Shown piece by piece: positions 24,301-36,541 of a stretch of DNA of 64,000 nucleotides (its first letter is position 1; every line of letters begins with the position of its first letter). The DNA is from Tetrapyrgos nigripes (Eukaryota > Basidiomycota > Agaricomycetes > Agaricales > Campanellaceae): contig JAACJM010000159.1 of the NCBI GenBank assembly GCA_013368315.1, positions 62,001 to 126,000 on the forward strand. The letters run 5' to 3'. The notes under the pieces are model-generated. The model saw nothing but the letters and a program-made list of their open reading frames with translations. It made no database searches and was not told the origin of the DNA. A program made the translations under genes and the position numbers.

Positions 24301-26211
24301 ACACTAAAGAAGAAGCAGCTTCCATGGTACAACACAAGGTCATGCCTACCTAGCTTCACTCCACTGCTTGATCTCCGGCTTCAACAATAATCAAAGAAAG
24401 GTACTTTGTTCACCATCATCACACAAAACCTATGGAGGATGACCTCAGATGGTGGTTAGATCAACTCCAACTCAATTTCTTAGGTCTGCACATCACCCAA
24501 CCACCTCCACTTGACAAGTCAACCATGTTATACATCGATGCCTCCACTTCATGGGGCATCGATCTGATTCTCAACAGCAGGTGGTTAGCCTGGGAGCTCA
24601 AACTCCATTGGGCAGGCAAAGGTCGTCATATAGGGTGGGCCAAAATGGTCACTGTCAAACTCATGTCTCACATCAACAACACTCACATTTGTATCCTTTC
24701 TGATAATGAAGGAGTCACTGGTGCTCTCAAAGCCAGCTACTCTCGCAGACCTGCTGCATCGTAGCATTAATGCAAAAACATTCCATTTGGATAACCATCA
24801 ACTGGATACCTTCTGCTACCAACCTTACGTATTCCTCTCTCATGACACCCTTCACCCACATCCTCCAAAACTACCTAAAGAACTATCACCATACATATGT
24901 AAACCTGTAGACTTTCATGACCCACGCATTACCCCAATCATAATAGACTGAATGAACACTACTACTGTAACCATGTCTTGAATTAGTACCTTAATCAAAC
25001 CAAAACACGCAGTGCCATATTTAATATGACATCACAGTGATTGTGAAGCTCAATTTGTTAATACATAATCCATCAAGACATCTTACTCCAACCACTGTCT
25101 AACACCATCTACCTCTTCACACCATACACTCTATCATCATCATGCCTTGCAGCAGCTCACACTCTCCAGCTCATATGAAAATTTGCCCTGCCAAACATTC
25201 AAACTCCCTCCCTCCCTGCTTTGCCAATGAGCCAAACTTCAATACTCTCTGCAACCCCGACCTATCCATAGCAGGGTCTGTAAAGCTGGAAACTCGCCAT
25301 CGCCAACAATGGGCTGTAATGGAGTTCGCTATTTGGGTGAATGAGAAGCAGTTCTGTGTGAGTTCACAGCCTCTTTCCTAGGCTGCCTAGCTGGAGGTAC
25401 TGTCAAAGCAAAGCTGAATGCCCTCAAGGCTTGGCACACAATGTTGGGGCTCAGATGGCTCAGATCCAATCTGTTGCACAAGACTCTAACTGGCGTAGAC
25501 TGACAATCACCCTCTTCTTCGCATTGCCCAGAACGTCCTCCAGTCACACAAGACATGATGTGGAGTCTGCACACTGCTTGGTCCACATCCAATCATGGAG
25601 ACCACAAGTGCACCCTCTCCAGATCCAAGTGCAGTCTACTCAGTCAACTTCAGCTGGGTGAGATCTTTCCCTGCCACTCAGAACCCTGTCTCTTTGACCC
25701 ATCCAAACATCCATGTGTACAAGATGTCACTGAACTTCCTCCTCCCACTCCAGAGTCCAAACATGGGCCTCTCGCCATGCTCCTACCCAGCACCAAGACA
25801 TCTGTCTCCAGAGGTGACCATGCCCACATCCATGTATACCATGGCTCACTCAACGCTACCAAGGCCACACACATCCACATTTGCCACAACAATCTATCCT
25901 CCAATGATCCCCTTATGTCATACAGGGACAAAAAAGGTGAGCTCAAGGTCATGACCAAATCCTACTTCCTCTCCTTGTGCAATGATGTATGGAGAAAGGA
26001 AGGTTATCCTCACTTCACTGGACACTCCTTCCACATCAGGGGCACCACCTTACTTCTCCAGGATGGCATAGACCCAGAATACATCGAAATGTGTGGAAGG
26101 TGGAAATCTAGTGCCTTCACTAGGTATTGGAGGGACCTCCACACTTGTGCTTCTGTCCACATAGACAGGGTATATGCACACAAATGCCTTCACCAATGCC
26201 TCGGCATATAG
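21335..26211 (+). mobile_element. DIRS/Ngaro-like tyrosine-recombinase retroelement, decayed
   Basis: Order of parts fits gag, reverse transcriptase, RNase H, tyrosine recombinase. Gag-like: MAPVALMGILDQ (21335) with SDESDSDDPDS, then lysine-rich and Ser-rich stretches broken by stops. RT: KPGEFRIIINHSY (about 23550), VFNVDTAFHNIPIHP (23790), and KWVDNFIFF (about 24035), where the catalytic YxDD-like box has lost its second Asp. RNase H-like: MLYIDASTSWGID (24525), LAWELK, IGWAKMV. Recombinase: KLNALKAWHTMLGLRW (25410), then an intact ORF 25555-26211 with LPSTKTSVSRGDHAHI, GHSFHIRGTTLLL and FTRYWRDLHT; the HxxR arginine is a histidine. Frames are interrupted many times. CG dinucleotides are scarce. 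I cannot separate DIRS from Ngaro without terminal repeats. Confidence 0.8.
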
Positions 26212-28590
26212 TACCCACCATGACTCACCATTGCACTCTCCTCACATTGTCACACACATGTCTTCTATACCATCACATCACTGTACCTCGTTCTACAGCC
26301 TTCCATCATACTATTTTCCATGACTACTATCACACCCTCAATCATGACCTCAATGTAACCAGTTTCTCTGTTTCTCTATACCTCTACTATCTCTTCACTG
26401 CACACATTCCCTACATACCCGAGATGTTTAAGCACACCATACTCCATGTCACTCCGTGACCCACAATATACACATTCAAAAATACATAATCTGTCATAAC
26501 TCAAACCATACTACGCATTGTCTATCAGTGCAGCATAGCTTGACCTACAGTCCTTGGGTGTTGGTATATGTCATCCCATACAGATACGACGTGCTGCAGC
26601 TTGCTCGTTAGCTTCGGGTTGTTGTATCTAAATTCTCCTGGACATTCCTGACTCAGAAAATTTATCCGCAATTCAGTCGGAATAAATTTTCCACTGTCTG
26701 CCCACAAAGAGTGTCCAGGAATGCGGACCGGCACACTCCGGAGGTCGGTCGGTCGAGTGGTCGAGGCCACTAAAAAATTTTGGTGACTCAAAAATTTTCA
26801 AGGCTTTGAGGAGGAAATATGGGCAATTTTGAGTATTCTCAATGTTATAGTGATTTCTTTTGGACTTATGTCTAGTTTCCGAATACATCTCATTTAAGTA
26901 CACATATCTGGTCACCTATCCGCTCGATAGATATTTTGGTATTTTTGGCGTGCAGGGACAACCACAACGTCATGCCAATGTGTCGACCCGCTTTCACTAC
27001 CACCATACCTAATTATCAGCTTTTCGCGATAGGGCGTAGTCAAGGAACGAGGGAAGTATTAGGCCAACACGGGGAAACAGCGACGCCCCGGAATTTCCCT
27101 GGCATTGTGATCAAAACCTCGACCCCTATTCAGGCGTAACTGCACTGTGCCCTCATAGGTCTTTGCTGGGTCAGGTAAAAATCCACGCTGCGTGAGGTGT
27201 GTTGAATTTTACGTTCGGTGTAGGCGAGTGAAAAGACTTTGGAGCAACAAGAAGTAAAATTCAGATAGGCAGGGAACCTGTTGCAAGCACACGAGGTTCC
27301 CAATTCATACATAACAGTATATATCTAGCTAAATAGGGGTTTTCGCAGTCAATCGTATTTACAATTAATATATCGAACTCATTAACGGAGGCGTCGATGC
27401 ATTTCCGAGCTTCCGAGCTCATCAGCGGAAACCCAAAATCCAACAAGGTGTGGCCCCACCACACCAACATCATGCAAGATCTTGCAAGTCAGAGAAAACA
27501 CAGATAAAATGCAATCAAGCAAGAAACAAGGGAGAGGAGGTGGGTAGCGCAAATATTGAATGGGAAAAGACTGAGAGAATGTAAGAAGACGAGTGGTGGA
27601 AGGGAAGAAAGGGTAGGCACTCGTCTTCGGAGCTGATGCTGTGGCGTATAGCGCGCGGATCAAAATGGAGCAGATAAAACGTGAAGGGGGGAAATAAGAA
27701 ACAATATAACAGAGACGTAGGCAGACGACATATGGGCGTGAAGCAAAAGAGAAAGGAGGAGTGCAGAAGAATAGACTACTAAAACCACATACTGCGATAA
27801 TTAGACTGTTGTAAAATCAAAGACTTTAAAAAACGATTAAACCGAGCTTCCGTTGGAGTAGGGGAGTAAGGATAGAAGTCCTTTGTTTGTACATGTTTGT
27901 CATGAGCATCTAACTATATACCACATGTAGTAGATAGAGACAGATAGAACCGAACGGCGACGTGACCGAGCATTGGTATCCTCTAGGCCGTCTCCACCGT
28001 GCCATCCCTAACTTGCGGCAGCAACAACGACGGCACAACTACAGCGAGTACGCTTTTTTCAACCCCTCTCTCCATCTATAACAGCACCCTTATTCGCAGC
28101 AAGGGGCCTCGTAATTTGCCCTGCGAAGCAGTGGCCCCTTACCCCAGTCAAGAGGCAGTGGTAGTGAGTCGTGACTCGACTGCGATCTGACGTGTGGCTG
28201 CTTAGTCATGTGACCACCTTCCATATATGGCAGGAGCGCTCGGCCGGTCGAGCCTCAGAGACCGTTAAAAAATTTTTAGGCATCGTGTAATAAAATAGAT
28301 TTTCTGACCCCCCTTGTCTGCCCAATACGATAGAATGCGTTTGCGTCCCGTTTCGCGTGTAAGGACCTCCAATCCGAAATTCTCTAACATCCATCCCAAA
28401 CATCCTCTCCATACCTTTCTCCACTAGTTTTCGTATATTTCATATTTCTATCATCTACCTTATATAGTCTCCATTCCTGTTCGTTCTCCTTAGTTTATCT
28501 CTCTCGTTCACTCGCCGTTCACTCGAGAGATTTTTCGCTCACCCTCCCATTCCCACCCTCTTTCACATTCTCTCCCAAGTAGTGGCAAAT
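26212..28590. other. Gene-free DNA with scattered short repeats
   Basis: No supported gene. Two loosely similar segments occur in direct orientation: GGTCGGTCGAG with CACTAAAAAATTTT (about 26738-26785) against GGCCGGTCGAG with GTTAAAAAATTTTT (about 28241-28278), and GATATTTTGGTATTTTTGGC (26930) against GATATTTTGGTCTTTTTGGC (28848). They may be ends of related inserted elements. From about 26.5 kb onward CG dinucleotides become common again. Confidence 0.4.
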
Positions 28591-28670
28591 TTTACCTGAC
28601 GAGGGGCTTTCTCCCAAAGTGGTTTTCCCCCGCAGGTTTTTAATGTTACCCTACTACGGCCTTTATAGTA
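28591..28670 (-). repeat. Second copy of the 7.2-kb repeat, inverse orientation
   Basis: The reverse complement reads TAACATTAAAAACCTGCGGG, then GGAAAACCACTTTGGGAGAA and AGCCCCTCGTCAGG, matching 7163-7240. This copy keeps CG where the 7.2-kb copy has CA or TG, as expected if the latter lost CpG sites. Confidence 0.5.
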
Positions 28671-28904
28671 CTTAACTTACTGAAGTGTCGTAGCAGCCCT
28701 TTCCTTCCATCCTAATGTCATTCCTTGTACGGGCGGCCTCTTGGGCCGTCGCGACCCGCCTTTATTCTCTCTCGTCTGATTTCCTCTGACTCGCCGTAGA
28801 AGACGCAGCAATTAGTCTCATTTTTACACATATATCCGTCGAGCGGATATTTTGGTCTTTTTGGCCTGCATTCCAATGTTTAATCTCCAATCCCACGGTT
28901 ATTA

Positions 28905-31740
28905 TTTTCTTGGTCCCATGCGCGACTCGTGTTTACCATGAGGCTATTCATGTGATAGACGCCACCGTAAACTTCCTTTGTATCCGTTCACGGAGCCTAA
29001 TCCCCGTTCAACTCGTTTTATACAACTCAGTTACAAAGTAGACGAAACATTAGCTTTGTAGAAATTATCCGTAGTATGTATCAGAATTTTCTTTTCGGGG
29101 GTCTTTGGCGCCAAGCCTCAATAGTTTGCCATTCCTCGGGGGAGAACTGGTTTATTTGATCCAAACTTATCTTACCTTCCATCAGGTGTCCACTGTCCAC
29201 CTGTCATCGTGGGTTGACAGCTTCAGGGCAGCTTCGAATTGCTCACTGATTCTCGATAGCCACAGAGCTATTAATATTGATAAGTCCATCGATACACCAT
29301 TGTCAAATACTTTTGACTCGTCCCGGTCTCATTAGACCATTGCGTGTTGGATCCGAGTCTTGCTTTCATGCACTCGACCAGCCATGGCCACCAATCCTCC
29401 CGAGCTACCTTCGAAAGTAGAAGAAACTCTCGCTGTGTGTCCACAGTGGGTACTACTCGGATTTATAGTTTGATCTAACTGGTAAACTCCTTCATCAGAT
29501 TTCGCATCCTTCTAGTTGGCAACTCTGTGTCTTTCAGGATTTGGACTCATTTACACTTAGACTGGGGTTGGGAAGTCTTCTCTCGTTAGTAGCATATTCA
29601 ACATCGATATCAAAGTGAAGTTCATATCTGCCGAACTATGGGATGATTTCTTACAAAGAGAACAGGACATCGACATTGCGCCGGAAAAGCAGACATTAAT
29701 CACGAATACACTTCTTCTTCAAACCCGCGATTCATCCTACACGATAGTAAAGGCTTTCAACCAATACCTGGACCATTGTAGAACGATTCATTCGTGATAG
29801 ATGCAGCACAGAGCGAGCACTGAAGGATCGGGTGCATACCATATGGTAAAAGCCTTCTTATCTGTACCTATTGTAATTGACACCCAAGTATCCATAGGCT
29901 TTGCATAGAAACTCCCCGCACTGGCTCTCGTTTAATGGAGACCGGAGACCAGCAGCTCATCGAACTCGCCAACGAGTGTAAGACAAAGTACACATTTCCT
30001 CAACCTGTCAGAACTGATTTCTTCAAAGTTCAGGTTACCGTCATTGTTGTTTTCACCAAATACGACCTACTCTGTGCTGAAAAGTCCAAGCAACGACGCA
30101 AAAAATTTCCTTCCGAAGAAGCCGCAGTTCGGAAAGGAAATGCCGACACTGATGCGACAGCTGATCTCGAGAAGCGTGTTGATGATTATACCGACTTCGA
30201 TTTCAATTCAGTTAAATGGGTATCAGTTTCAACCTTTGCGAAGTATAGTGACGCAGCTCGTAACTCCTCTTAGCTATCATTCTGACTATCATACTGAGTT
30301 TCATCGTAGGTCGCTTGGGGATGCTTCGCACACTGACCAAGGTCACTCGAAAATGTCTACATGACGTAGAAGGAGACCTATTAGTTCCATGGGTTGCTGC
30401 CCAACAGATCAACGCCCAGCAAAAAGTGAACTACTCCATCGAGTGCGTGGCATTCACTAATCATGGTCTCATTTACACTTAAAATTCCGAATAGCGAGGG
30501 TTTTAAAAGTAAGTTTTTTCCTCTCTCTCTAACTGGATTAGTATCAAACTGAACTTTGCTAGAATACTGGATGGATTTGGGAAAATGCACGATCTTTGAG
30601 GGACAAGTTCTGTGGGATTGCATTTCCCGCATTCATCGTGATGTCTTGGTAGTGTGGAATTTTTATGACCTAAACCAGGTTCAGTTGCCTGTCTTAATGC
30701 GCCAACTCGTTCTTATGCATACTTTCAGCTACTTTCAGGGCAGGAATTTTGTGCCGACATGGTCAAGCTTATCGAGCCGTTATTGATTCATTCCGAGTCT
30801 CAGTCGTGAGTTGCATAAAAATACCTGTTTTGAAGACGAAGCTTGACCTGATCTACCAGTGATATATTGCCACAGACTTCCGATCTAGTCTCGATTGCAA
30901 GTACCATTGCGGCGGCTTTTGCTCAAGTTTTAGCAGCTGCGGGTATTGCAGCTTCTGTGGTCAAATTCCTTTATGAAAGGTACCAAAAAAGGTACGTTAG
31001 TGATTTTTTCTAGTTCTAAAAGCCTCATGAATCATTATGTCTAGCTCTTTAACTGCACTCTGCTTCGGAACATATATCGTGGATCTCACCTTGATACTAC
31101 ACAATCTATTCATCGATACGTTGTTCCAGGAGCCCCCACGGCCAGTCACGAGAGACCTCATTGACGCTACGCTACAAGCATACAAAGCCTCAGAAGCCAG
31201 CAGAGTGTGGCATGAACTGATTCGGAAAATAGTTTACCAGCCGTCGACTTTACTGCGTCCTGAAGAGAAGATTGCGGATCTGATCAGGGAGGAGTTGGGG
31301 ATGAAGACTGTAAACTAATCAGGAATTTGTAACACGCATGGTAACCTATAAATTTATATTCCGAGAACAAACGGGATAACTCATTATTACCCTTTGTCCC
31401 CTCCTAAGTTCTGCAACATTGTGTCTACTGGCGTTGCATCCTTTTTGAGCCTCCTTAGACAAATCTCAAGCCTAAATTGCTTCTTTTCCATCCTTCTATT
31501 TCACCTCTATTCGCTTCGCAACTGGCTACTATTAATTTAGGCCAAGACTCTTTCCCCAGTTTTTTTAAATACCTATTTCACTGCCCACAACCCACTCGGA
31601 AGTCTTTGCTTCCGTGTCGATCATGACCTTTCTTTCCCTGCCTGTAACTGTATAGTTCCCCCATACCCCTCTTACAACTATAATGATAATGATTCCAGAC
31701 ATCTGAGCCGGTACTTGTGAACTCGCCAGATCGCGCCAGA
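28905..31740. repeat. Large inverted duplication, arm B
   Basis: Inverted partner of 14170-16386 (see there). The gene inside runs on the plus strand. The arms are separated by about 12.5 kb that contains a GMC pseudogene and the retroelement nest. Confidence 0.85.
29384..31318 (+). pseudogene. P-loop GTPase pseudogene B (most complete copy)
   Basis: It starts MATNPPELPSKVEETLA, then FRILLVGN, TGVGKSSL after a would-be intron whose GT donor is missing (AAC followed by TCTGTG), NPRFILHDSKGF followed by a 10-bp deletion relative to copy A that breaks the frame, METGDQQLIELANE, QVTVIVVFTKYDLLC, RLGMLRTLTKVTRKCLHDVE, AAQQINAQQKVNYSIEC, YWMDLGKCTIFEGQVLWDC, SRIHRDVLVVWNF, an Ala-rich SVVKFLYERYQK segment, IVDLTLILHNLFIDTL and EEKIADLIREELGMKTVN with stop at 31318. 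This order (G domain, then a long helical part with a hydrophobic stretch near the end) is the usual layout of this basidiomycete family. Loss of the P-loop donor plus the 10-bp deletion make it a pseudogene. Confidence 0.8.
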
Positions 31741-32344
31741 AACCGAAAATTGGTGCTGGTTCGTTCTCGCACTATCCAGGACGCTGGGTCATTGTATTAT
31801 TTAGATACTATACTATGTATTGCATTTCGTAGCTACAGTACACGGTCCTACTATGACCATAGCCTGCTCCAGGGCCACCATATCGTCTCGACAACTCCTA
31901 CTATGTTGTAGCGTTTTGGGAACCTAGTGATAAAAATAGTAAATAAGCGATTGTTCTCAAGAGGAAACGAGAAAAGAGAATCATACCGAAAGGCGCAGCA
32001 TCATGATCCCGAGTGCACGGTCGATATCTGCGGATTTCATTAGCAAGGGTTATAACGAGATGGAAATAGATGAATGCCTTTTAAAGTGGCCATACACAAA
32101 GACAAACCTGAGATACCTGCCAATACGCAAGTGCGGTTAGCACAAGGTTCCAGACAACATGAAGAAGGAATACCTTCAAGTTCGGGTCAAAAACTAGTAG
32201 CAAAATGCATGAATACAGTCATGAGCGACGTGTTCTGAAGGATAAAACGAAGGACGGATACCTTGAGGGCAATCTGAGCACTTATGACACGACGCTCGAC
32301 TGCGGCTCACACCAGCTTGGCTATTAGTACCGGTTTGATTATGT
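31741..32344. other. Gene-free spacer
   Basis: No gene supported. Ordinary mixed sequence between the GTPase arm B and the second GMC remnant. Confidence 0.35.
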
Positions 32345-33234
32345 CATAACCTTCGCCTCTATTCCCTCCTACGCTGCGCTGTTTACCGACCCTAGCGTCG
32401 TTGCAACTAGTAAAAGGTCTTGGTGATTGAAGCTGATGTTGAGTGAGTCTCTTTCTTCTCTATGCCTTTCTTATAGTTTATTTCTTCTAGTGACACCGGC
32501 ATCCTCAACCTGGAAGTGCCCTTCGCTCCTCTCGCTGGAGCTACACTACCGTTGCTCAGTCAGGTCTTAACGGGCGTTCTATCACTGTCCCTAGGGGTTA
32601 TGTCTTGGGAGGGAGTAGTGCTATAAGTGAGTACCTGCCACTACTGGTTGGTTGATTGTATCCTGATGCGTCTTCTCTATCACAGACTTCCTTGGCTGGA
32701 CACTTGGTTCTCAAGACTACTACAACAAACTCGCTTCTATAACCGGCGATTCGGGATGGGGTTGGACTTCTATGCAAGGGTTCTTCAAGAGGGTGCGTTG
32801 CGTTATCCTTCAACTTTTACTTATCTAACACTCACCTGTTTGTTTTCCCCAGGTCTCGACCCTCGTCCCCCCAACCGACAACCCCACCATCACCCCTGAC
32901 GAAATCCCCACCTCAAACGGGAACGGCCCCCTCCACGTCAACCTCCCCAACGTTGACCTCGAACCCGACCAACGCGTCTTCGCCAGCGCAAAATCCTTCC
33001 AATCCTCCTCCGACTCCAACCTCAAGCGTTTCAAATACACTACTGATCAAAACAACGGGAACGCTATCGGTTTTGCGGGGGGTGGGTCAAGGACGACTAG
33101 TGCAACGGCGTATTTGCGACCTGCGATAAATAATAGGAATGATATTGATGTGGTTATTAATACGAGGGTGACGAGGTTGGTGAAGAGTAGGGATGCGGGT
33201 TCGAAGAACCCAGCCAAATTTGTCATAGACACTG
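32345..33234 (+). pseudogene. GMC oxidoreductase pseudogene 2 (truncated both ends)
   Basis: Collinear with 36590-37600 of the intact gene, introns included. Blocks: TCTATTCCCTCCTACG (also in pseudogene 1), SVVATSKR, a reduced exon 3 with the same TACACTACCGTTGCTCAG deletion junction seen in pseudogene 1 (about 16838), GGSSAIS, FFKRV, DEIPTSNGNGPLHVNLPNVD, NGNAIGFAGGGSRTT and INTRVTRLVKS. It stops at about 33234 inside exon 5. The shared deletion shows pseudogenes 1 and 2 descend from one already damaged copy. Confidence 0.9.
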
Positions 33235-33515
33235 TAGAAATGCCGAAGGAAACTCAAACGGTCTGGATATGATTTTGCGAGTGGAGACAAAAACAGGGAA
33301 CAATGGAGAGAACGACATTCTGATGAAGCTAAGGCTAGTTCTACTCAAGTTACCCAAGGCAGAGACAATGCAGTAGATCTTCTGTGACTAGCGTCGACGC
33401 CAAACGCCTCGTTTAGCTTTCAAGGCCAAATCTGAGCTTTGGGCGTCATGGTAAAGGTTCTCTGGAAGACGGTCAGGGCTGGAAAAACTCATTGACAGGT
33501 GACGACTTACACCAC

Positions 33516-33770
33516 CTATAGAGGCTGAAGCTTTTTGAGCTGTTCTTCAGTGAGCAGGCCTGTTGCTCTGAAGGTTAAAATCAGTAAAGAGTGATATAAA
33601 AACGACGACGTCGAAAACTTACTGATCTATCTCAACACCGGTAGCCAGTGGGAGTGCAGATGTCAATGCATACATGTGTAGAGCTGATAATAGGAGAAGA
33701 ATTCATTGGAAACACCTTTGACACTAGCATCTACCTGGAAAGGATCTCAGCGTGTATTTTTCGGTAGAAA
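33516..33770 (-). pseudogene. 3' end of an unrecognised spliced gene
   Basis: Three small exons splice with correct phases: 33735-33770, 33623-33683 and 33516-33567. They give STEKYTLRSFP, then ALHMYALTSALPLATGVEID and QATGLLTEEQLKKLQPL with a TAG stop. Donors and acceptors are canonical (CCAG|gtagat, ttatcag|CT, CA|gtaagt, ccttcag|AG). An acceptor precedes the first exon, but no upstream exon follows: the palindromic repeat at 33826-33935 begins there. So it looks like the last three exons of a gene cut by rearrangement. I do not recognise the family. Confidence 0.5.
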
Positions 33771-33825
33771 CTGTAAAGAGGAGATAGTGACGTGAGTGCA
33801 TTTCTTAAGCTAATGCGTGGAATGA

Positions 33826-33935
33826 GCAGTCAACATGTTGACTGCCAGGTACGCTCTCGCGGCATGTTGACTGCCATGTTGACTGCCAGGGTACACTCCC
33901 ATGGCCTGTTGACTGCAATGTTGACTGCCAACACT
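33826..33935. repeat. Clustered ATGTTGACTGCCA motif with a 20-bp perfect palindrome
   Basis: GCAGTCAACATGTTGACTGC at 33826-33845 is a perfect palindrome. The half ATGTTGACTGCCA then recurs four more times with small changes up to about 33931. The spacing is irregular. No gene. Confidence 0.75.
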
Positions 33936-36459
33936 CCATATTTTCATTCCATAGGGCGAATATTTCTTCAGAAAATAGTAAAATCATACTAGAGGGTGCT
34001 CCTGGCCCATTATGGTAGAAATCCAGGTTTTTATGTAGGCTGTATATAGTTCAATCACCCGCATTTATTTCCTGAATGGTACTATGTACAAGGCTTTAAT
34101 TCTCTATCTTATCTGAGTCAGCTCTCTACGTGATTCGCTAACTGAAGAGATCATTGGCCAGAGCTGCAGCAATGCAGTTTGGTACCAGCCTTCTGAGATA
34201 GGGGATCACCTTCAGCTTCTCGCTGTAGAGCTGGAGGAGCTGGAGGAGGAGGAGGGTTTATTACCAACTTAGGACCAAGAGATGATGCATGATGCACTGG
34301 GTCCGGGGTCCGGGTCGCATCCAGGCGTAGTCTACAAACTATTAATACATGATACACAGTACGTTCGTTTACAAATAGATTAGGGAGCCTCTTCGGCGTT
34401 CGTTGGAGTGGACTGATCATCAGACTTGTAGCCCTTGAAGTGCCCCTAGAACACGTTACACCGGGTGTACGAGCCGCTCCTGTATGACTGATGTGAAAAC
34501 ACTGGTACCGCGAAGCATGCACTACTGGCATACTGCTTGAATACGATGAATGCCCCTGTAGTAATTATAAGGAGTAAAGGATCTCAGAGAAGGCTACCTG
34601 GGGACTTTCCGCTTCAGGAATACGTTATAACCCTACTGTGCTGCGCGCAAACCTATAACAGTTGACAATCTCGCCGATGCCCGACGCCACTTCCTTTAAT
34701 TTAAGCCTTACTCGCTGCAATCGCAATGTTGTCCAGCAAAAAGTCAAATACATCTTTAGGCTTTGAAGTTCTGAGTTCTTCAGGAATCAGATATAGGCAA
34801 AAAAACTAGACTAAACTACTATGTCACGGTGATCATCGATCATCCCGGCTATGACTATCAGACCAAACTAAATCCGAGTTTGTAGTGTAAGTGTACGTGG
34901 CTAGTAGATACATACATAGATAGGAGTCTATGACACACCCAGTGTATAATAATATTAGTATAAGTATAATGGTGGTCGTAGAGTAGGACTAGAGATCTAC
35001 GAGTCTACGACGATCTACGGATGTAGAAGCCGCCAGGGCCCAGTTCGTCCCTTCCGCGGATCCCTGCCTTGAGGCTACGGTCCCGGAAACGCGATTGCGA
35101 TTGCGCGTCACTGACATGGTGTGCCTCCCGGAAACTGACGTCCAGTTCGAACATCGTGGATCATGCATGTTGTGTAATACCAATAAATTAAGGTCCAACG
35201 AATACGACGACGACTACTACTAGCTACTTTTAAGGATAAGTACAAGCAGAATGGGGACGACGACGAGTGAACGACATACTAATGTAGAGTATAGTTTAAG
35301 AAATTGTGCAGATATTTAAAGAGCACTTGATCCGTACTTTATTTGGCAACGGTTTCTAGATGTCGATGTCGACGAAACTTCAAACTTCAAACGTCCTCGA
35401 TCGACGTCGAGGTACGGTTGTATGAAGGAATGAAGGTGTTTTAGTTGTTTAGTGCCGGCGGTCAGCACCACCGCCACAGAACTAATGGTAATGGATGGAC
35501 GGTAATGACCTGGTCACCTCGGTTTCCGGTTGGATTATAACTAATAACTAGTAACCAGTTGTGTACCCAACAATAACTGTACGATACACTGCAAATTTCA
35601 ATTGCTACATGGCATTCCTCGTCTTTCTTGCTGTTTCATTTCGTCCCTCAAATTCGTTGTCTTTCTGGGACCTATCAAGATTCAAAGACTGTCAAAAAGG
35701 GAACTATGATCATCCGGGCATCAAATGGCAATCAACTCTCAACCGCCACAAAGTCAAAACCCGCCTTACATCCGGATGTCGAGCTAATAATGTCTGCTTT
35801 GACCGGTAGTAGTTACCGTCGATCGATTGTATGACCACAATGACATCGGTGGCAGGTGTGATGTGGATACTTTAGTGCGATTAGCATGAACGACCTTGCA
35901 TTAGCATTGCACCCAGGCCCACTGGACCAGAACCCTTAAACCTTCCCAGGAAGGTCTCGGGTTGGTCTCGGGCAGCGTATAGATAGATATGTCCATGTCT
36001 TTACCGGCTACCGTCGTTGTCGGACTCGGAAGTGAACCGTCAATTATACACACATGTACATATACACGTCGTCTTTGCAGTGCCTCAGCATCGAGGCAAA
36101 GCTGAAACGGCTTAATTCTAAGCGAGACAGTCACAGACATGGGTGGGCGTCCCAGCCAGGGCTTTCGGTGACCGTTCTCTTCTCTACAACAACTAAGAGA
36201 ATCAGTGGAGAGAATCATAGACCTTCTCTGAGCATAATATGGATCACTTCGAATGATCGTGCCTTTGCCCTTAAAGCAACCGTCAGGACTAGAAGATTGA
36301 ACGAATGACACCGACATCGGCCATCAAACAATCACATCGGCCGGGATGATGGTGATTTGTCAGCTAATAAGTTTGTGGGACGAGGACGGTCTGACCGAAT
36401 GGACGAGGTCAAGCATACATCGCCCTTAACGACGCTTAAGACAATATGTCCCGGTTCCA
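33936..36459. other. Gene-free upstream region of the GMC gene
   Basis: No coding region supported; ORFs up to 138 codons lack domains or plausible splicing. Some GA/CT-simple stretches (for example GGAGGAGCTGGAGGAGGAGG near 34230). The last few hundred bases presumably hold the promoter of the GMC gene. Confidence 0.4.
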
Positions 36460-36466
36460 TATAAAA
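36460..36466 (+). promoter_or_regulatory. TATA box of the GMC oxidoreductase gene
   Basis: TATAAAA, 76 bp upstream of the ATG at 36542, followed by a pyrimidine-rich leader. Good spacing for a fungal core promoter. Confidence 0.55.
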
Positions 36467-36541
36467 CCCTCCACAAAATCACGCTCAGGCATTCCCGTTC
36501 TCTCTTCCTTTGTAACGGCGTTGTACCTATAGCTATTAACT

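Noticed and set aside
34151..36317. ORFs of 126 and 138 codons upstream of the GMC gene
   Set aside because: No domain, no signal peptide, no sensible splice neighbours, and codon use looks random.
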